Positions 1 through 10,442 of a stretch of DNA of 64,000 bases are shown in pieces (within the stretch, counting starts at the first letter, position 1; the number at the start of each line of letters is the position of its first letter). The DNA comes from a bacterium (GTDB lineage: Bacteria; Planctomycetota; UBA1135; GCA-002686595), in contig JAAELL010000602.1 of assembly GCA_024226735.1 (NCBI GenBank), positions 1-64,000 on the forward strand. Direction: 5' to 3'. A program made the translations under genes and the position numbers. The notes under the pieces are model-generated. The model saw nothing but the letters and a program-made list of their open reading frames with translations, was not told the DNA's origin and ran no database searches.

Positions 1-135
1 CGCCATGACGACATCCTCCACGCCCGGTCGGCACCTGAAAGCCTCCCCGAATCCACGAATTCGCCTACGTTTCCAGGCGCCAACCGGACGCGGATGCTGT
101 CGCCCTGGCATCCGAAGCACTTCTTCAACGGGCTG

Positions 136-630
136 CTAGAGCCACTGCACGATCTCAATGAGGTTGCCCGCGGGGTCGTTGAACATCACGTAGCGTGAGC
201 TCGGCTTTGGAGAGCCAAACTCCTCGATGCCCCAGGGAAGCTCGACCTTCGCCTCACGTAGGGCCTTCACGGCCTCGTCGAGGTCCGGAACGGACAGAGC
301 GAACATCGGCCATCGGCGCTTCGGATCGTGAGGCGACTCGAGCTTCCCCTCCATGATCGCCACGAAGGTGCCGTCGGTGTCGAGGATGTAGGGCGATGTG
401 CTCGTGCTCTTGCGCTTCAATCCCAAGACGTCGTCGTAGAACTTTGCTGTTGCCTCGATCTTCTCGGCCTCGGCCCAGACCGTCATGACCGCAACTTGGT
501 TCGTCGGCCTGCTTCGCTCGGTCTCTTTCTCATTCGCGTGCGGGTCTTGGCTCGCGTGCGAGAGGTCACAACTTGGCAGTGCCGAGAGCATCGGGGCAGC
601 CAAGGCGAGAATGATGGTTGAGGTCTTCAT
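136..630 (-). CDS. VOC/glyoxalase-fold secreted protein
   Basis: The 164-residue product has a hydrophobic N-terminal leader with a possible lipobox (LPSC, Cys21), so it is probably exported or membrane-anchored. Residues ~47-164 form one vicinal-oxygen-chelate module: a beta-alpha-beta start (VWAEAEKIEATAKFYDDVLG), a middle VPDLDEAVKAL segment and the closing NDPAGNLIEIVQW motif, whose Glu is a usual metal ligand in this superfamily. A GGAG ribosome site lies 8 bases upstream of the ATG. Substrate cannot be told; the superfamily covers glyoxalases, dioxygenases and resistance proteins. An exported VOC protein is less common than a cytoplasmic one. Just upstream on the same strand is a broken luciferase-like gene. 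Confidence 0.8.
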   Translation of the reverse strand: MKTSTIILALAAPMLSALPSCDLSHASQDPHANEKETERSRPTNQVAVMTVWAEAEKIEATAKFYDDVLGLKRKSTSTSPYILDTDGTFVAIMEGKLESPHDPKRRWPMFALSVPDLDEAVKALREAKVELPWGIEEFGSPKPSSRYVMFNDPAGNLIEIVQWL

Positions 631-641
631 GAGTTGTTCTC

Positions 642-842
642 CTACGGAGCAATGGCCGCAAGAAGAACCGCGGGGTTGGGAGCTGTGCCGAGGTTCACGA
701 AGTGGTGCTCAGCGAGCCAGAGCGAAGTGAAGCCGAGGCGGTCAGCCTCAGCCGCGTGCTCCAGAGCGGTCTCGTGCACGGACGCGACGCACTCACCCGT
801 CTCTGGATACTGGTAAAGAAGCCAAAAGAGCGAACGTCTCAT
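642..842 (-). pseudogene. truncated luciferase-like monooxygenase (N-terminal fragment)
   Basis: The 66 residues match only the beginning of luciferase-like flavin-dependent monooxygenases: beta-strand 1, then EAADRLGFTSLWLAEHHF, the typical first helix and AEHH segment, then NPAVLLAAIA. A full enzyme has 300-plus residues; here a TAG follows directly and the next gene's ribosome site begins at once. The start is well supported: a GGGGGAGGAGG ribosome site and an ATG immediately after the TAG of the upstream gene. The fragment is too short for a TIM barrel, so I call it a remnant left by a deletion that placed the VOC gene behind it. Confidence 0.7.
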
Positions 843-1154
843 CTAGGCCTCCTCCCCCGACGCATCTCCCTCTTTCTCAACGAGCCGATGACTGTCGGCG
901 GCGCTCAGGTCGAGTCCATACACCCGCTTGAGATTCTCGATCGCCCGAAGCTGCTCTTCGCCGAACGGTGGGGCCTTCGCTTCGAACGCATGGAGGACGA
1001 TCCCCTCGAGCAGATCGCCGAGCGAGATGTCGAGGTACTCCGCGAAGCCCTTCAGGACCTTCACGATGCGCTTCTCCATGCGAACGCCCGTCTGGACACG
1101 CTCTACACCTGGCTTGCTCGGTACCATGCCGGTATAGTACCTTGGTAACATCAT
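843..1154 (-). CDS. small conserved-looking protein, possibly ribbon-helix-helix-like
   Basis: The product has 103 residues from the first ATG; a start at MVPSKPG (residue 10) or MEKRIVK (residue 26) is possible. The core reads VRMEKRIVKVLKGFAEYLDI followed by SLGDLLEGIVLHAFE: a basic strand-like stretch then two amphipathic helices. This resembles ribbon-helix-helix antitoxin or repressor proteins, but I see no decisive signature. The C-terminus is acidic and probably flexible. It is coupled to the luciferase-like fragment: its TAG directly abuts that ATG. Function unknown. Confidence 0.55.
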   Translation of the reverse strand: MMLPRYYTGMVPSKPGVERVQTGVRMEKRIVKVLKGFAEYLDISLGDLLEGIVLHAFEAKAPPFGEEQLRAIENLKRVYGLDLSAADSHRLVEKEGDASGEEA

Positions 1155-1184
1155 CTCGCCAGGGGCGAGACGTGCAACGAGGGC

Positions 1185-4100
1185 TCACTGCGCCAGCGCC
1201 ACGTTCGGTTCGACCAGCGCCTCGAACCAATCGAGCGCCTCCGCCGGCCCCACGTGTTCGTTCGGCACCACCAGATGCGCCACGCCGCTCTTGATCCGGC
1301 GCAGGTCGAGATCGAGCCCGGCGAACAGCCGCTCGAACCCCACCCGGTCGTGGTACTGGATCAAGTAAGCCCCATCGCGCCACGCGAGGCGCGTCAGCTG
1401 GAACCGGTCGAGCCGCGCCTTCAGCCGAAACTGCCGCAAGAGCGCCTCGGCCTCGGGCGGCACGCGCCCGAAGCGGTCGCGCAGCTCCTCGCCCGCGAGC
1501 CGCGCGTCCTCGTCGTTCTCGATCGTCGCGAGCCGCCGCAACAGTTCGATGCGCGCGTCGGTGTCGGGGATCCACTCCTTGGGCAGGAACGCGCGCAGGC
1601 CGAGCTCGAGCTCGACGCCGGCTTCGGTCTCCTCGAGGCGCGGTGCGTCCTTGTCGAACACCTCGCCGGCCGTGATGCGCTCGACAGTGAGCCGCAACAG
1701 GCGGCAGAACATGTCGTAGCCGACCGCGGCGATGTGGCCCGACTGCTCCGCGCCGAGCACGTTGCCGGCGCCGCGCAGCTCGAGGTCCTTGACGCTGATG
1801 CCGAAGCCGGCGCCGAGATGGTTCATCTCCTCCAAGGCCTTGAGCCGCTCGCGCGCGATCTCGCGCAGGGGCTTGTGGCGCTCGACGAGCATGTAGCAGA
1901 ACGCCTTGTGCGACCCGCGCCCGACCCGACCGCGCAGCTGGTGCAGCTCGGACAGGCCGAAGTGATCGGCGTCGTCGATCAGGATCGTGTTCGCCGTCGG
2001 GATGTCGAGGCCGTTCTCGATGATCGTCGTCGCGACGAGTACGTCCACGTCGCCGCTGGTGAACGTCTCCATCACCTCGGCCAGCTCCTTGGCGCTCATC
2101 TGGCCGTGCCCGATCGCGTACGAGCACGTCGGCACGAGCTCGCGCAGGCGCTGGGCGACCGCCTCGATCGAGGCGACGCGGTTGTGCAGGAAGAATACCT
2201 GTCCGCCGCGGTTCTTCTCGCGCAGGAGCGCCTCGCGGATCAGCTCTTCGTCGTCGGAGTAGCCGAGCACCGTCTCGACCTCCTGGCGTCCCGGCGGCGG
2301 CACCGTCAGCGCCGAGATGTCGCGGATGCCCGACAGCGACATGTGCAGCGTGCGCGGGATCGGCGTCGCCGTCATCGTCAGGATGTCGACGGAGTGGCGC
2401 AGCTTCTTGAAGTGCTCCTTGTGCTGCACGCCGAAGCGCTGTTCCTCGTCGATGACGACGAGGCCGAGGCGCTTGAAGTGGACGTCCTTCGACAGGATGC
2501 GGTGCGTGCCGATCAGGATGTCGACTCCGCCCGACGCCGCTCCCGTCAGCGCCGCGCGCACGTCCTTGGGGGACACGTAGCGGCTGACGACGCGCACCTC
2601 GACCGGGAACTCGGCGAGGCGCTCGGAGAACGTCTCGAAGTGCTGCTTTGCGAGAACCGTCGTGGGGACGAGCACCGCGACCTGCCCGCCGCCGGCGACG
2701 ACACGGAACGCGGCGCGCACCGCGAGCTCGGTCTTGCCGAAGCCGACGTCGCCGCAGATCATGCGGTCCATCGGCCGCGGGCCGCCGACGTCCGCGGCGA
2801 TCTCGCCGTCGACCTGCTCCTGGTCCGGCGTGTCGTCGTAGGGGAACGACTCGACCATGTCGCGCACGAGCGTCGCGTCGCCGTCCCACGGGGTCCGCTC
2901 GTGCAGCGCGCGCTTGGCCTGGATGTCGATCAGATCCGAGGCGAGGTCGAACAGGCCGCGCTGGACCTTCTCCTTGCGCTTGCGGAACGTCGTGCCGCCG
3001 ATGCGGTCGAGCGCGAGCCCCGACGCGCCGTGCCCGATGTAGCGCTGCACCATGTCGATGCGGCTCGCGGGCACGTACAGGCTGACGTCGTCCGCGAAGA
3101 GCAGGTGCAGGTGCTCCTCCTCGCCGCCGGAGCGCTCCATCCGCTCGAGCCCGCGGAACCGCGCGAGCCCGTGCACGGCGTGCACGACCAGGTCGCCGGA
3201 CTTGAGCTCGAAGAACGAGTGGATTGCGCGCACCTTGTGGGTCTCGCGCTTCGCCGCGCGGCGGCGCACGCCCAGGGTGCCGCGCAGCTCGTGGTGGCTG
3301 ACGATGACCAGGTTCCAGGGCGGACAGCGGAAGCCCTTGCTCAGGTTCGCGACGCGCGTCTCGACGACGCCGATGCCCTGCGCGCTCTTGGCGCCGTCCA
3401 GGTGTTCGCGGAAACGTCGCTCTTCGCCTTCGCTCTGGCACAGGACGATCACGCGCTCGCCGCCGATCGCGAGCGACGTCAGCTCGCGCGGCGCGCGCTT
3501 CAAGCCGACCTGCAGAGCTTGGATCGAGCGCGTGTCGAGCGACAGGTCGTCGCCCGGCAGCGACTGCAGGCAGAGCTGCGCGCGCTCTCCCACGATGCGG
3601 TGGTGCGTGCGCAGCGCGCGCTCGTGGCCGGGCGACTGGATGCGTAGCGTCTCGGCCGCCTCCTCGACGCGCAGCGGCTCGATCTGGCAGACGATCGTGC
3701 CGGGCGCGAGCAACTCGTGCACGAGCACGCCCTCCCCCTCGCGGCCGTGATGTCCAATGGCGCCCGCGTCCGAGGCGAGGCAAACCTCGAGCTCGTTCAT
3801 GGACTCGAGGGAACGCTGGTCGGTCGGGTCGAAGGTGCGCACCGACTCGATCTCGTCCTCGAACAGCTCGATGCGCACGGGCACGGCGCTCGCGAACGGG
3901 AACACGTCGAGGATGTCGCCGCGCAGGCTGATCTCGCCCGGCGCCTCGGCGAGCGGGACGCGCTCGTAGCGCGCCTTGACCAATCGTCCGAGCAGCTTCT
4001 CCGCGTCGAGCATCTCGCCGACGCGCAGCGTGAGGAACTCGGCCTCGAGGTCGCGCACCGCGGGGACCGGCTGCAGGAACGCGAGGATCGATCCGACGAG

Positions 4101-4520
4101 TACGCGCGGTCGTTCCTCGGGCGGCGAGGCGAGCTTCTGCGCGACTTGTAGGCGCGCGCGCACCGCGGCCGCGTCGGCGTGGACACCGCCCTTTTGCTGG
4201 GCGCGCGAGCTGTAGCTCTCGCGCGCCGGGAACGCCGTCGCCTCGAGGCCGAACGCGGCGAGGTCGTAGAGGAAGCCCTCCGCCTCGCCCTCGGTCGAGG
4301 TCACGACGATCCAAGGCGTCTCCGCCAGCTTCTTCGTGCTCGCGAGCGCGGCGAGCACGAGCGCTTGCGACGAGCCCCACAGGTTCCCGAACGACAGCGG
4401 CTTGCCCGGGCGCAACGACTTCGCCGCGATCGTGAGCTCGCCGGGCGGCGGTAGCTCCGATGCTTCGACGACGAGGCCGCTCTCGACCTCGTCGCGCGTC
4501 TGTTCGGCGGTCTCGCTCAC
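1185..4520 (-). CDS. mfd: transcription-repair coupling factor Mfd
   Basis: The 1111-residue protein has the full Mfd order: UvrB-like N-terminal module (~30-400), CarD-like RNA polymerase interaction domain (~435-505, starting SGDLVVHAVHGLARF), SF2 translocase with Walker A GDVGFGKTE (~590) and DEEQ box (~690, VVIDEEQRFGVQHKE), second RecA domain, and C-terminal UvrA-masking domain. It removes RNA polymerase stalled at lesions and recruits UvrAB. The usual length is about 1150. The start is GTG at 4518-4520, overlapping the rnc TGA (GTGA), so the two are translationally coupled. The frame stays open far upstream, but that part is out of frame with real rnc. Confidence 0.97.
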   Translation of the reverse strand: MSETAEQTRDEVESGLVVEASELPPPGELTIAAKSLRPGKPLSFGNLWGSSQALVLAALASTKKLAETPWIVVTSTEGEAEGFLYDLAAFGLEATAFPARESYSSRAQQKGGVHADAAAVRARLQVAQKLASPPEERPRVLVGSILAFLQPVPAVRDLEAEFLTLRVGEMLDAEKLLGRLVKARYERVPLAEAPGEISLRGDILDVFPFASAVPVRIELFEDEIESVRTFDPTDQRSLESMNELEVCLASDAGAIGHHGREGEGVLVHELLAPGTIVCQIEPLRVEEAAETLRIQSPGHERALRTHHRIVGERAQLCLQSLPGDDLSLDTRSIQALQVGLKRAPRELTSLAIGGERVIVLCQSEGEERRFREHLDGAKSAQGIGVVETRVANLSKGFRCPPWNLVIVSHHELRGTLGVRRRAAKRETHKVRAIHSFFELKSGDLVVHAVHGLARFRGLERMERSGGEEEHLHLLFADDVSLYVPASRIDMVQRYIGHGASGLALDRIGGTTFRKRKEKVQRGLFDLASDLIDIQAKRALHERTPWDGDATLVRDMVESFPYDDTPDQEQVDGEIAADVGGPRPMDRMICGDVGFGKTELAVRAAFRVVAGGGQVAVLVPTTVLAKQHFETFSERLAEFPVEVRVVSRYVSPKDVRAALTGAASGGVDILIGTHRILSKDVHFKRLGLVVIDEEQRFGVQHKEHFKKLRHSVDILTMTATPIPRTLHMSLSGIRDISALTVPPPGRQEVETVLGYSDDEELIREALLREKNRGGQVFFLHNRVASIEAVAQRLRELVPTCSYAIGHGQMSAKELAEVMETFTSGDVDVLVATTIIENGLDIPTANTILIDDADHFGLSELHQLRGRVGRGSHKAFCYMLVERHKPLREIARERLKALEEMNHLGAGFGISVKDLELRGAGNVLGAEQSGHIAAVGYDMFCRLLRLTVERITAGEVFDKDAPRLEETEAGVELELGLRAFLPKEWIPDTDARIELLRRLATIENDEDARLAGEELRDRFGRVPPEAEALLRQFRLKARLDRFQLTRLAWRDGAYLIQYHDRVGFERLFAGLDLDLRRIKSGVAHLVVPNEHVGPAEALDWFEALVEPNVALAQ

Positions 4521-5176
4521 CGTACGCTTTCCTCTTCGCCGAGAACGAGCAGCGCCTCGTACGCGGCCCAGTGTTCGGCTTCCTTGCGCGTACGGCCCCA
4601 GGCGGAGGGGAAGCGCGTCCCGCCTGCCTCGGCCGCGAGCAGGAACGCGCGGCTGTGCGCGCGGCCGCGGGCGTCGAGCTCGACGTAGCCCGGCGGCACG
4701 CCCCAGCGCTTCTGGCACAGCTCCTGGAACGCCTGTTTCGGCACCGGATCGTGGGTCTTGGCGCGGACGTGGCCGAGCGGCTCGGCGAGCGTCTCGAGCG
4801 CGAACACGCGCGCGGCCTCGAGGCCGCGGTCGAGGTAGATCGCACCGAGCACGGCTTCGTAGAGGTTGGCCATCACCGACCGCGAGAGCGCGCGCTTCTC
4901 GAGCCCGCGCCCGAGCTTGGCGTGCGACTCGAGCCCCAGCTTGCGCGCCGCCTCCGCCAGCGTGCGGCGCGAGACGACCCAGGCCTTCTGCTCGGTCAGC
5001 TCGCCCTCGGGCAGGTCGCTGTGGTGCAGGAACAGATCCTCGGCCACGACGAGGTCCAGGACCGCGTCTCCGAGGAATTCGAGGCGCTCGTTGTTCGCGG
5101 CGTGCCCGGTCGAGGAGTGCGTCAGCGCCAGCTCGAGCAGGTCTGGTTCGGTAAAGTCTTCGGGGTCGAGGTGCAT
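4517..5176 (-). CDS. rnc: ribonuclease III
   Basis: The 219-residue protein has an RNase III domain with the signature NERLEFLGDAVLDLVVAE (~36-53) including the catalytic acidic residues, a second acidic site near NLYEAVLGAIYLD, and a C-terminal double-stranded RNA-binding domain (~150-215, ending KEAEHWAAYEALL). It processes rRNA precursors and other structured RNAs. ATG at 5174-5176 (MHLDPEDFTE) gives the usual family length; in-frame codons further upstream would add about 85 residues without similarity. It overlaps mfd by 4 bases. Confidence 0.95.
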   Translation of the reverse strand: MHLDPEDFTEPDLLELALTHSSTGHAANNERLEFLGDAVLDLVVAEDLFLHHSDLPEGELTEQKAWVVSRRTLAEAARKLGLESHAKLGRGLEKRALSRSVMANLYEAVLGAIYLDRGLEAARVFALETLAEPLGHVRAKTHDPVPKQAFQELCQKRWGVPPGYVELDARGRAHSRAFLLAAEAGGTRFPSAWGRTRKEAEHWAAYEALLVLGEEESVR

Positions 5177-5320
5177 GGCGAGGATGGGCGGCGCGGCGCG
5201 CCAGCCGCACATCCTATCCGCCGCCGCCCGTCCGACGATTCGATCGGCCGGCCGGTTTTCGACGGAATATGCGAAGGATCGGCGGCGTAGCGACGCCCAA
5301 CCCATGAACACGCCCAACCC

Positions 5321-6219
<899 letters not shown>

Positions 6220-6220
<1 letters not shown>

Positions 6221-7605
6221 TGCTGGCCTCCGCTTGGAAGATCGCGTGCAAGGACACGAAGCAGTTCTGGCGCGACCGCACGGCGGTGCTGCTCGCCATC
6301 GCGCTCCCGATCCTGTTGACGACCATCTTCGGCTCCGCGATGGGCAGCATGATGGGGGATGGCGGCGGCGCGCCGAAGAAGGTCAGGCTGTGGGTCGAGG
6401 ACCTCGACCAGAGCCCGGCGAGCCGCGAGTTCGTCGCGTCCCTGCTCGCCGCCGACGGGCTGCGCGTCGAGGAGCACAGCGAGGCGCGCAAGGGTGTGCG
6501 CAACGGCGACGTCGCGGCGGCGCTCGTCGTGCCCGCCGGGTACGCCGACGAGCTCGCCGGCGGTTTGATCCCGAAGGTCCGTCTCTTGCGCGACCCCTCG
6601 CAGTTCGTCGCGCAACAGGTCATCTCCGGCAACCTCCTGCCGCTCCTCGCCGGCGCGGTCCTGCCGAACCTCGGTTCGCAGGTGATGGGGTCGGGGCTGT
6701 CGCAGCTCGGCTTTCCCGACGCCGGCCTCGAGCAGGCGGAGAGCATCATGGGCAAGACCTGGGACGACATGAGCGAGCTCGTCGCCGAGCTCGAGACGGA
6801 CGGTGCCTTCGCGGGCGCGGAACCCGACTCCGCTGAACCCGCCGACCCCGAATCGGACGCGGACGCGCAGGACTCCGAGGGCGGCGGCGGTTTCAACTTC
6901 CTCGAGGACGTCCCCGAGCTGCTCGGCGTCGTCTCCGAGGACGTAGTCGGGAACGACGATCCAGACGACATTCCGCGCTCCGCCGGCGCTTCGCACGCCG
7001 TCTCGGCGATGGCCGTGATGATGCTGATGTTCAGCATCGTCGGCGCCGGCGCCTCCCTATTGGAGGAGAAGGACGGCGGCACTTTGCAAAGGCTGCAGCT
7101 GACGCCCGCGGCCGGCCCTTCGATCCTCGTCGGCAAGCTGCTCACGCTGTCGCAGCTCGGGCTCGTGCAGCTCGTGATCCTGTTCGCGTACGGCGCGTTC
7201 CTGTTCGACGTGCCCGTGCTGCCGCACCTGGGGATGCTGACGCTGATCTCCGTCGGTCTCGTCGTGTCCTCGACCGGGCTCGGCCTCCTCTTCGCGACCG
7301 CGTGCACCTCGCGCAAGCAGATGGAGGGCCTCTCGACGCTCGTCATACTCGTCATGAGCTGCGTCGGCGGCGCCTGGTTCCCGCGCGAGATCACTCCCGA
7401 CTGGTTCCAGACTGTCGGCCGCTTCACGATCACCGCGTACGCGATGGATGCCTACCACGGCGTGCTCTGGTACGGGAAGGATCTCATGCCGAGCGGCGAC
7501 GTAGACGGGATCTGGCTCGAGGTGACGGCGCTCTTCGTGATCGGTATCGTGTTGAATGTCCTGGCGTTCCGCTTCTACGAGCGGCGCTTCGGACGCACGG
7601 CATGA
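6220..7605 (+). CDS. ABC-2 type permease
   Basis: The 461-residue membrane protein has one N-terminal transmembrane helix (~22-42), a large extracytoplasmic segment (~45-260) containing a strongly acidic stretch (~190-230, rich in Asp/Glu/Ser), and five or six C-terminal helices (~262-455). This is the ABC-2 type-3 (NatB/YhiH-like) topology. With the ATPase it should form a homodimeric exporter. Start ATG overlaps the ATPase stop; its own stop overlaps the next small gene. Confidence 0.88.
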
Positions 7606-7772
7606 CCGAGACCGACCACGACGACCACAGACGCGAGAACGACCACCTCGTCGAGCCGATGTACGGCGCGCTCGATCCGGTGGGAGCTCCGTCCAGCCTG
7701 CTGCTGCGCTGCGGGCTCTGGATCCTGGGAATCGTCGTGGGCGTGCTCGTCTGGAAACTCTGGAAGGAGTGA
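7602..7772 (+). CDS. 56-residue single-pass membrane peptide in the ABC operon
   Basis: The reading frame starts at ATG 7602 inside the permease stop (ATGA overlap). It encodes a charged, His/Asp-rich N-terminus (TETDHDDHRRENDHLVEP) and one C-terminal transmembrane helix (LWILGIVVGVLVWKLW). The tight coupling on both sides supports translation. Its role is unknown; a small subunit or regulator of the exporter is an inference from position only. The longer reading frame open from 7302 is a shadow of the permease. Confidence 0.65.
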   Translation: MTETDHDDHRRENDHLVEPMYGALDPVGAPSSLLLRCGLWILGIVVGVLVWKLWKE

Positions 7773-7775
7773 TCG

Positions 7776-8234
7776 ATGTGGAGCCCGACGTTGGTGGCCG
7801 CTCTGACGTTCTCGCTCGCCGGCGCGTCGCCCCGCGTGCAGGAGCCCGCGGCGCTCGATGCCGCGACGCGCCGCGAGGTCGTCGAAGCGACGGCAGGGCT
7901 GATGCGCGATCGCTACGTCTTCAAGGAGCCGGCGCAGGAGCACGCACGCGCTTTGCTCGCGAAGCTCGAGAGCGGGGACTACGACGCGCTGACCGCGCAT
8001 GCCGCGCTCGCGGCGCGCCTGCAGGCCGACCTGCGCGCGGCGACCGATGACAAGCACGTCAGCGTCCGCTGGACGCCGCCCTCCGAGCGCGGCGGGAATC
8101 GCGCTCACTACCAGCGCTTGGCGTGCAGCCAGGCCCGCGAGGGCACGTGTGGAGGCCGGTCCCGGAATCGGGCAGGGGCCTCGGGGTTCTCCCTGATTCG
8201 CCCGCCGGCCGCGCGCGCTAACTTGGTGGAGTGA
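7776..8234 (+). pseudogene. N-terminal fragment of an S41-family (tail-specific) peptidase
   Basis: A signal-peptide-like start (MWSPTLVAALTFSLAGASP) is followed by a helical domain, EVVEATAGLMRDRYVF ... LQADLRAATDDKHVSV, typical of the N-terminal cap of interphotoreceptor-retinoid-binding-protein/S41-like peptidases. After about residue 100 the similarity stops and a Cys/Arg/Ser-rich tail follows until the stop. The PDZ and catalytic Ser-Lys core (~250 residues) is missing. The stop overlaps the GTG of the next gene (GTGA). I read it as a truncated gene whose tail is out-of-context sequence; a short secreted protein is a less likely alternative. Confidence 0.6.
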
Positions 8235-10372
8235 AGAGCGCGAGAGAGCGGCCGGGCGTCTCCCCGGGGTGGCTGGTGGCAGTCGTCCTCGTGGCCGCCT
8301 CGCTCGTGTGGTTCGCAGCGGGCCGCGCGCGACCCACTGTAGAGGACCGGCCCCTCGACGCGCCCGCCGTCGCGATCGACGTGGTCCCGCTCGAGACCTA
8401 CGCATCGGTGCGGGAGAGCGCCGCGGGGGTGAGCTCCGCGCGCCCTGGCAAGCTCGGCAAGCTCGGCAAGCCCGTCGAGGTCGAACCGGATGCAGCGCTT
8501 CCCCGGTCGCGGGGGGCGGCGAACCGCGACCGCGACGATGGACCGCTGGCGCGGTTGAGCGGCCAGTTGCTCGACGATCTCGGCGAGCCGATCGACGCAT
8601 TCTCCGTCGCGTGGACGCGCGGCGCACCCTCGAACCTCGACGCTGCCAGCGTCCTGGACGTCGACGATCCCGAGGGGCGCTTTCGCCTCGACGTTCCGCC
8701 GAGCGGTCTGTGGTTGCGCTTCGAGTCCGCGGGACACGTGGCTTCCGCGCCGGAACGCGTCGGCGGCGGCGGCGGTGAACGGCGCTGGTTCCTGGACCGC
8801 GCGGTCCGCGTCGAGGGTGTCGTCCGCGACACCGCAGGAGCCGTGCCCGCCAACGCATGGGTGATTTGCGCGGCGCGCGAGGCGAATGGCCTGGAGGATG
8901 TCACGCACACGGCGTGCTCGGCGGAAGGAGCGTTCACGCTCCTGGCGCCGGCACGCGGGTTCGTCGTCCGCGCCTTGGCTCCAGGCTTCGCTGCCAGCAC
9001 CGACTACGCGATCCGTGCGCGCCCCGGCGCCGTACTGGTGGATGTCGTCCTCGAGGTGCGCCCCCCCGGGCGGATCGAGGGCGTCGTTCGCGACGATCGC
9101 GGCGTCGCCGTTCCCGACGCCGCGGTGTGGATCGACGCGCACGGCGCGACCCCACGCCGGGCGGGCGACGGATTCGTGATCGAGGATGTGGCCCCAGGCT
9201 CGTACCGCGTCGGCGCCGAGCTCCAAGACGCCGGCGAGGCGGGAGGCGCGTCACGCTCCGTGACCGCGAACGTCGAGGTGCGCGCGGGCGAGACGACCCG
9301 TCTGGTGCTCACCTGCGAGGCGACGCGCCCGATCGAGCTCGTCGGCACCGTGCACGCGACAGGTCGGGTGCCGTCGGGCCGCGTCACGGTGCACCCCGAG
9401 GCCGGTCCGTACGCGCGGCTCGACGTTGCGCTCGAGAACGGCCAGTTCCGGGCGACCGTCGACGGAGCCGGGGAGTACCTCGTGCGCGTGCTGCCCGAGC
9501 GCTCAACGAGCTACCAAGACCGCATCGTCGTGCCCGATCAGCCGACGTTCGAGGTCGACATCACGCTGTCGGACTCCTACCTCTCGGGGCACGTCCTCCA
9601 GCCGTCGGGCGCGCCGGCGACCGGTGTGCGCTTGCGGCTCGAACCGGATCCTCGGCACGGCGATCTGCAGCGTTTCCTGAACGGCGGTTACGCGACGAGC
9701 GATGCCGGTGGCTTCTTCGAGTTCGAGGGCTTGGCCGCGGGCGTCTATCGGTTGACGTACCCGATCGGGGAGCTGCCGGACGGATGGGCGCGCAGCCACG
9801 CGGCCGGCATCGAGCTCGGCTCGGCGGACCGGCGCGAGGGCGTGGTGCTGCGTATCCCGCGGGCGGGGATCGTGCGCGGCCGTGCTCGCGACGAGGACGG
9901 CGCCGCGGTCCACGCGTACGTGCGTGGGTTCGACGCCGAAGGCATGCCGCAGCCGCTCAGATCCGTGGCCGTGGCGACTCGTCCCGAGGACGGGACGTTT
10001 CTGATCGAGGGCGTCCGGCCCGGTCCGCTGCGACTCGTCGTGCGGCGGCGCGACCTCGTCGCGGTGGGCGTCCTGCACGAGCTGTTGCCCGGCGGCGTCG
10101 TGGAGGAGGACCTGACGCTGCACGCGGGGGGCGAGGTCGTCGTCTCCGTGTTCGAGCGCGACGGCCGCCGGGTCGGCGCCGCTCTGCGGCTGATCCACGA
10201 CAGCGGCATCGACTTCGCCAAGTTTGCCCCGCCCAGTGACCAGTACCGCATCCGCGGCGTGCCCGCGGGGACCTACGAGCTGCGGGCGCTCAACCATGGC
10301 GGCGGACACGTCGAGCGCAGCGTGCACGTGCGGGCGGGGGAGAGCACGAACGTTTCGCTCGTGTTCGAATAG
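8231..10372 (+). CDS. membrane-anchored protein with repeated carboxypeptidase-regulatory-like domains
   Basis: The 713-residue protein has a single N-terminal transmembrane helix (~14-31, WLVAVVLVAASLVWFAAG) then a chain of six or more beta-sandwich repeats of the carboxypeptidase-regulatory-like/transthyretin-like type. The recurrent motif is G.V.D..G.PV..A.V...G....T...G.F.....PG.Y.V (for example IEGVVRDDRGVAVPDAAVWI at ~280). It is probably an extracytoplasmic structural or adhesion protein. GTG start at 8231 overlaps the preceding stop. Similar chains are common in planctomycetes. Confidence 0.82.
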   Translation: MKSARERPGVSPGWLVAVVLVAASLVWFAAGRARPTVEDRPLDAPAVAIDVVPLETYASVRESAAGVSSARPGKLGKLGKPVEVEPDAALPRSRGAANRDRDDGPLARLSGQLLDDLGEPIDAFSVAWTRGAPSNLDAASVLDVDDPEGRFRLDVPPSGLWLRFESAGHVASAPERVGGGGGERRWFLDRAVRVEGVVRDTAGAVPANAWVICAAREANGLEDVTHTACSAEGAFTLLAPARGFVVRALAPGFAASTDYAIRARPGAVLVDVVLEVRPPGRIEGVVRDDRGVAVPDAAVWIDAHGATPRRAGDGFVIEDVAPGSYRVGAELQDAGEAGGASRSVTANVEVRAGETTRLVLTCEATRPIELVGTVHATGRVPSGRVTVHPEAGPYARLDVALENGQFRATVDGAGEYLVRVLPERSTSYQDRIVVPDQPTFEVDITLSDSYLSGHVLQPSGAPATGVRLRLEPDPRHGDLQRFLNGGYATSDAGGFFEFEGLAAGVYRLTYPIGELPDGWARSHAAGIELGSADRREGVVLRIPRAGIVRGRARDEDGAAVHAYVRGFDAEGMPQPLRSVAVATRPEDGTFLIEGVRPGPLRLVVRRRDLVAVGVLHELLPGGVVEEDLTLHAGGEVVVSVFERDGRRVGAALRLIHDSGIDFAKFAPPSDQYRIRGVPAGTYELRALNHGGGHVERSVHVRAGESTNVSLVFE

Positions 10373-10442
10373 AGCCAAAACGCGGCTCCGCGCGCACCCG
10401 GGCCCCGGGACGGTGATACTCGGACGCTGGAGGCATGAAGTG

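Noticed and set aside
877-4845. 1322-residue antiphase open frame across mfd and rnc, and several others over 600 residues
   Set aside because: Shadows of GC-rich genes: Arg/Ala/Pro-rich sequence without domains, overlapping real genes with clear signatures.
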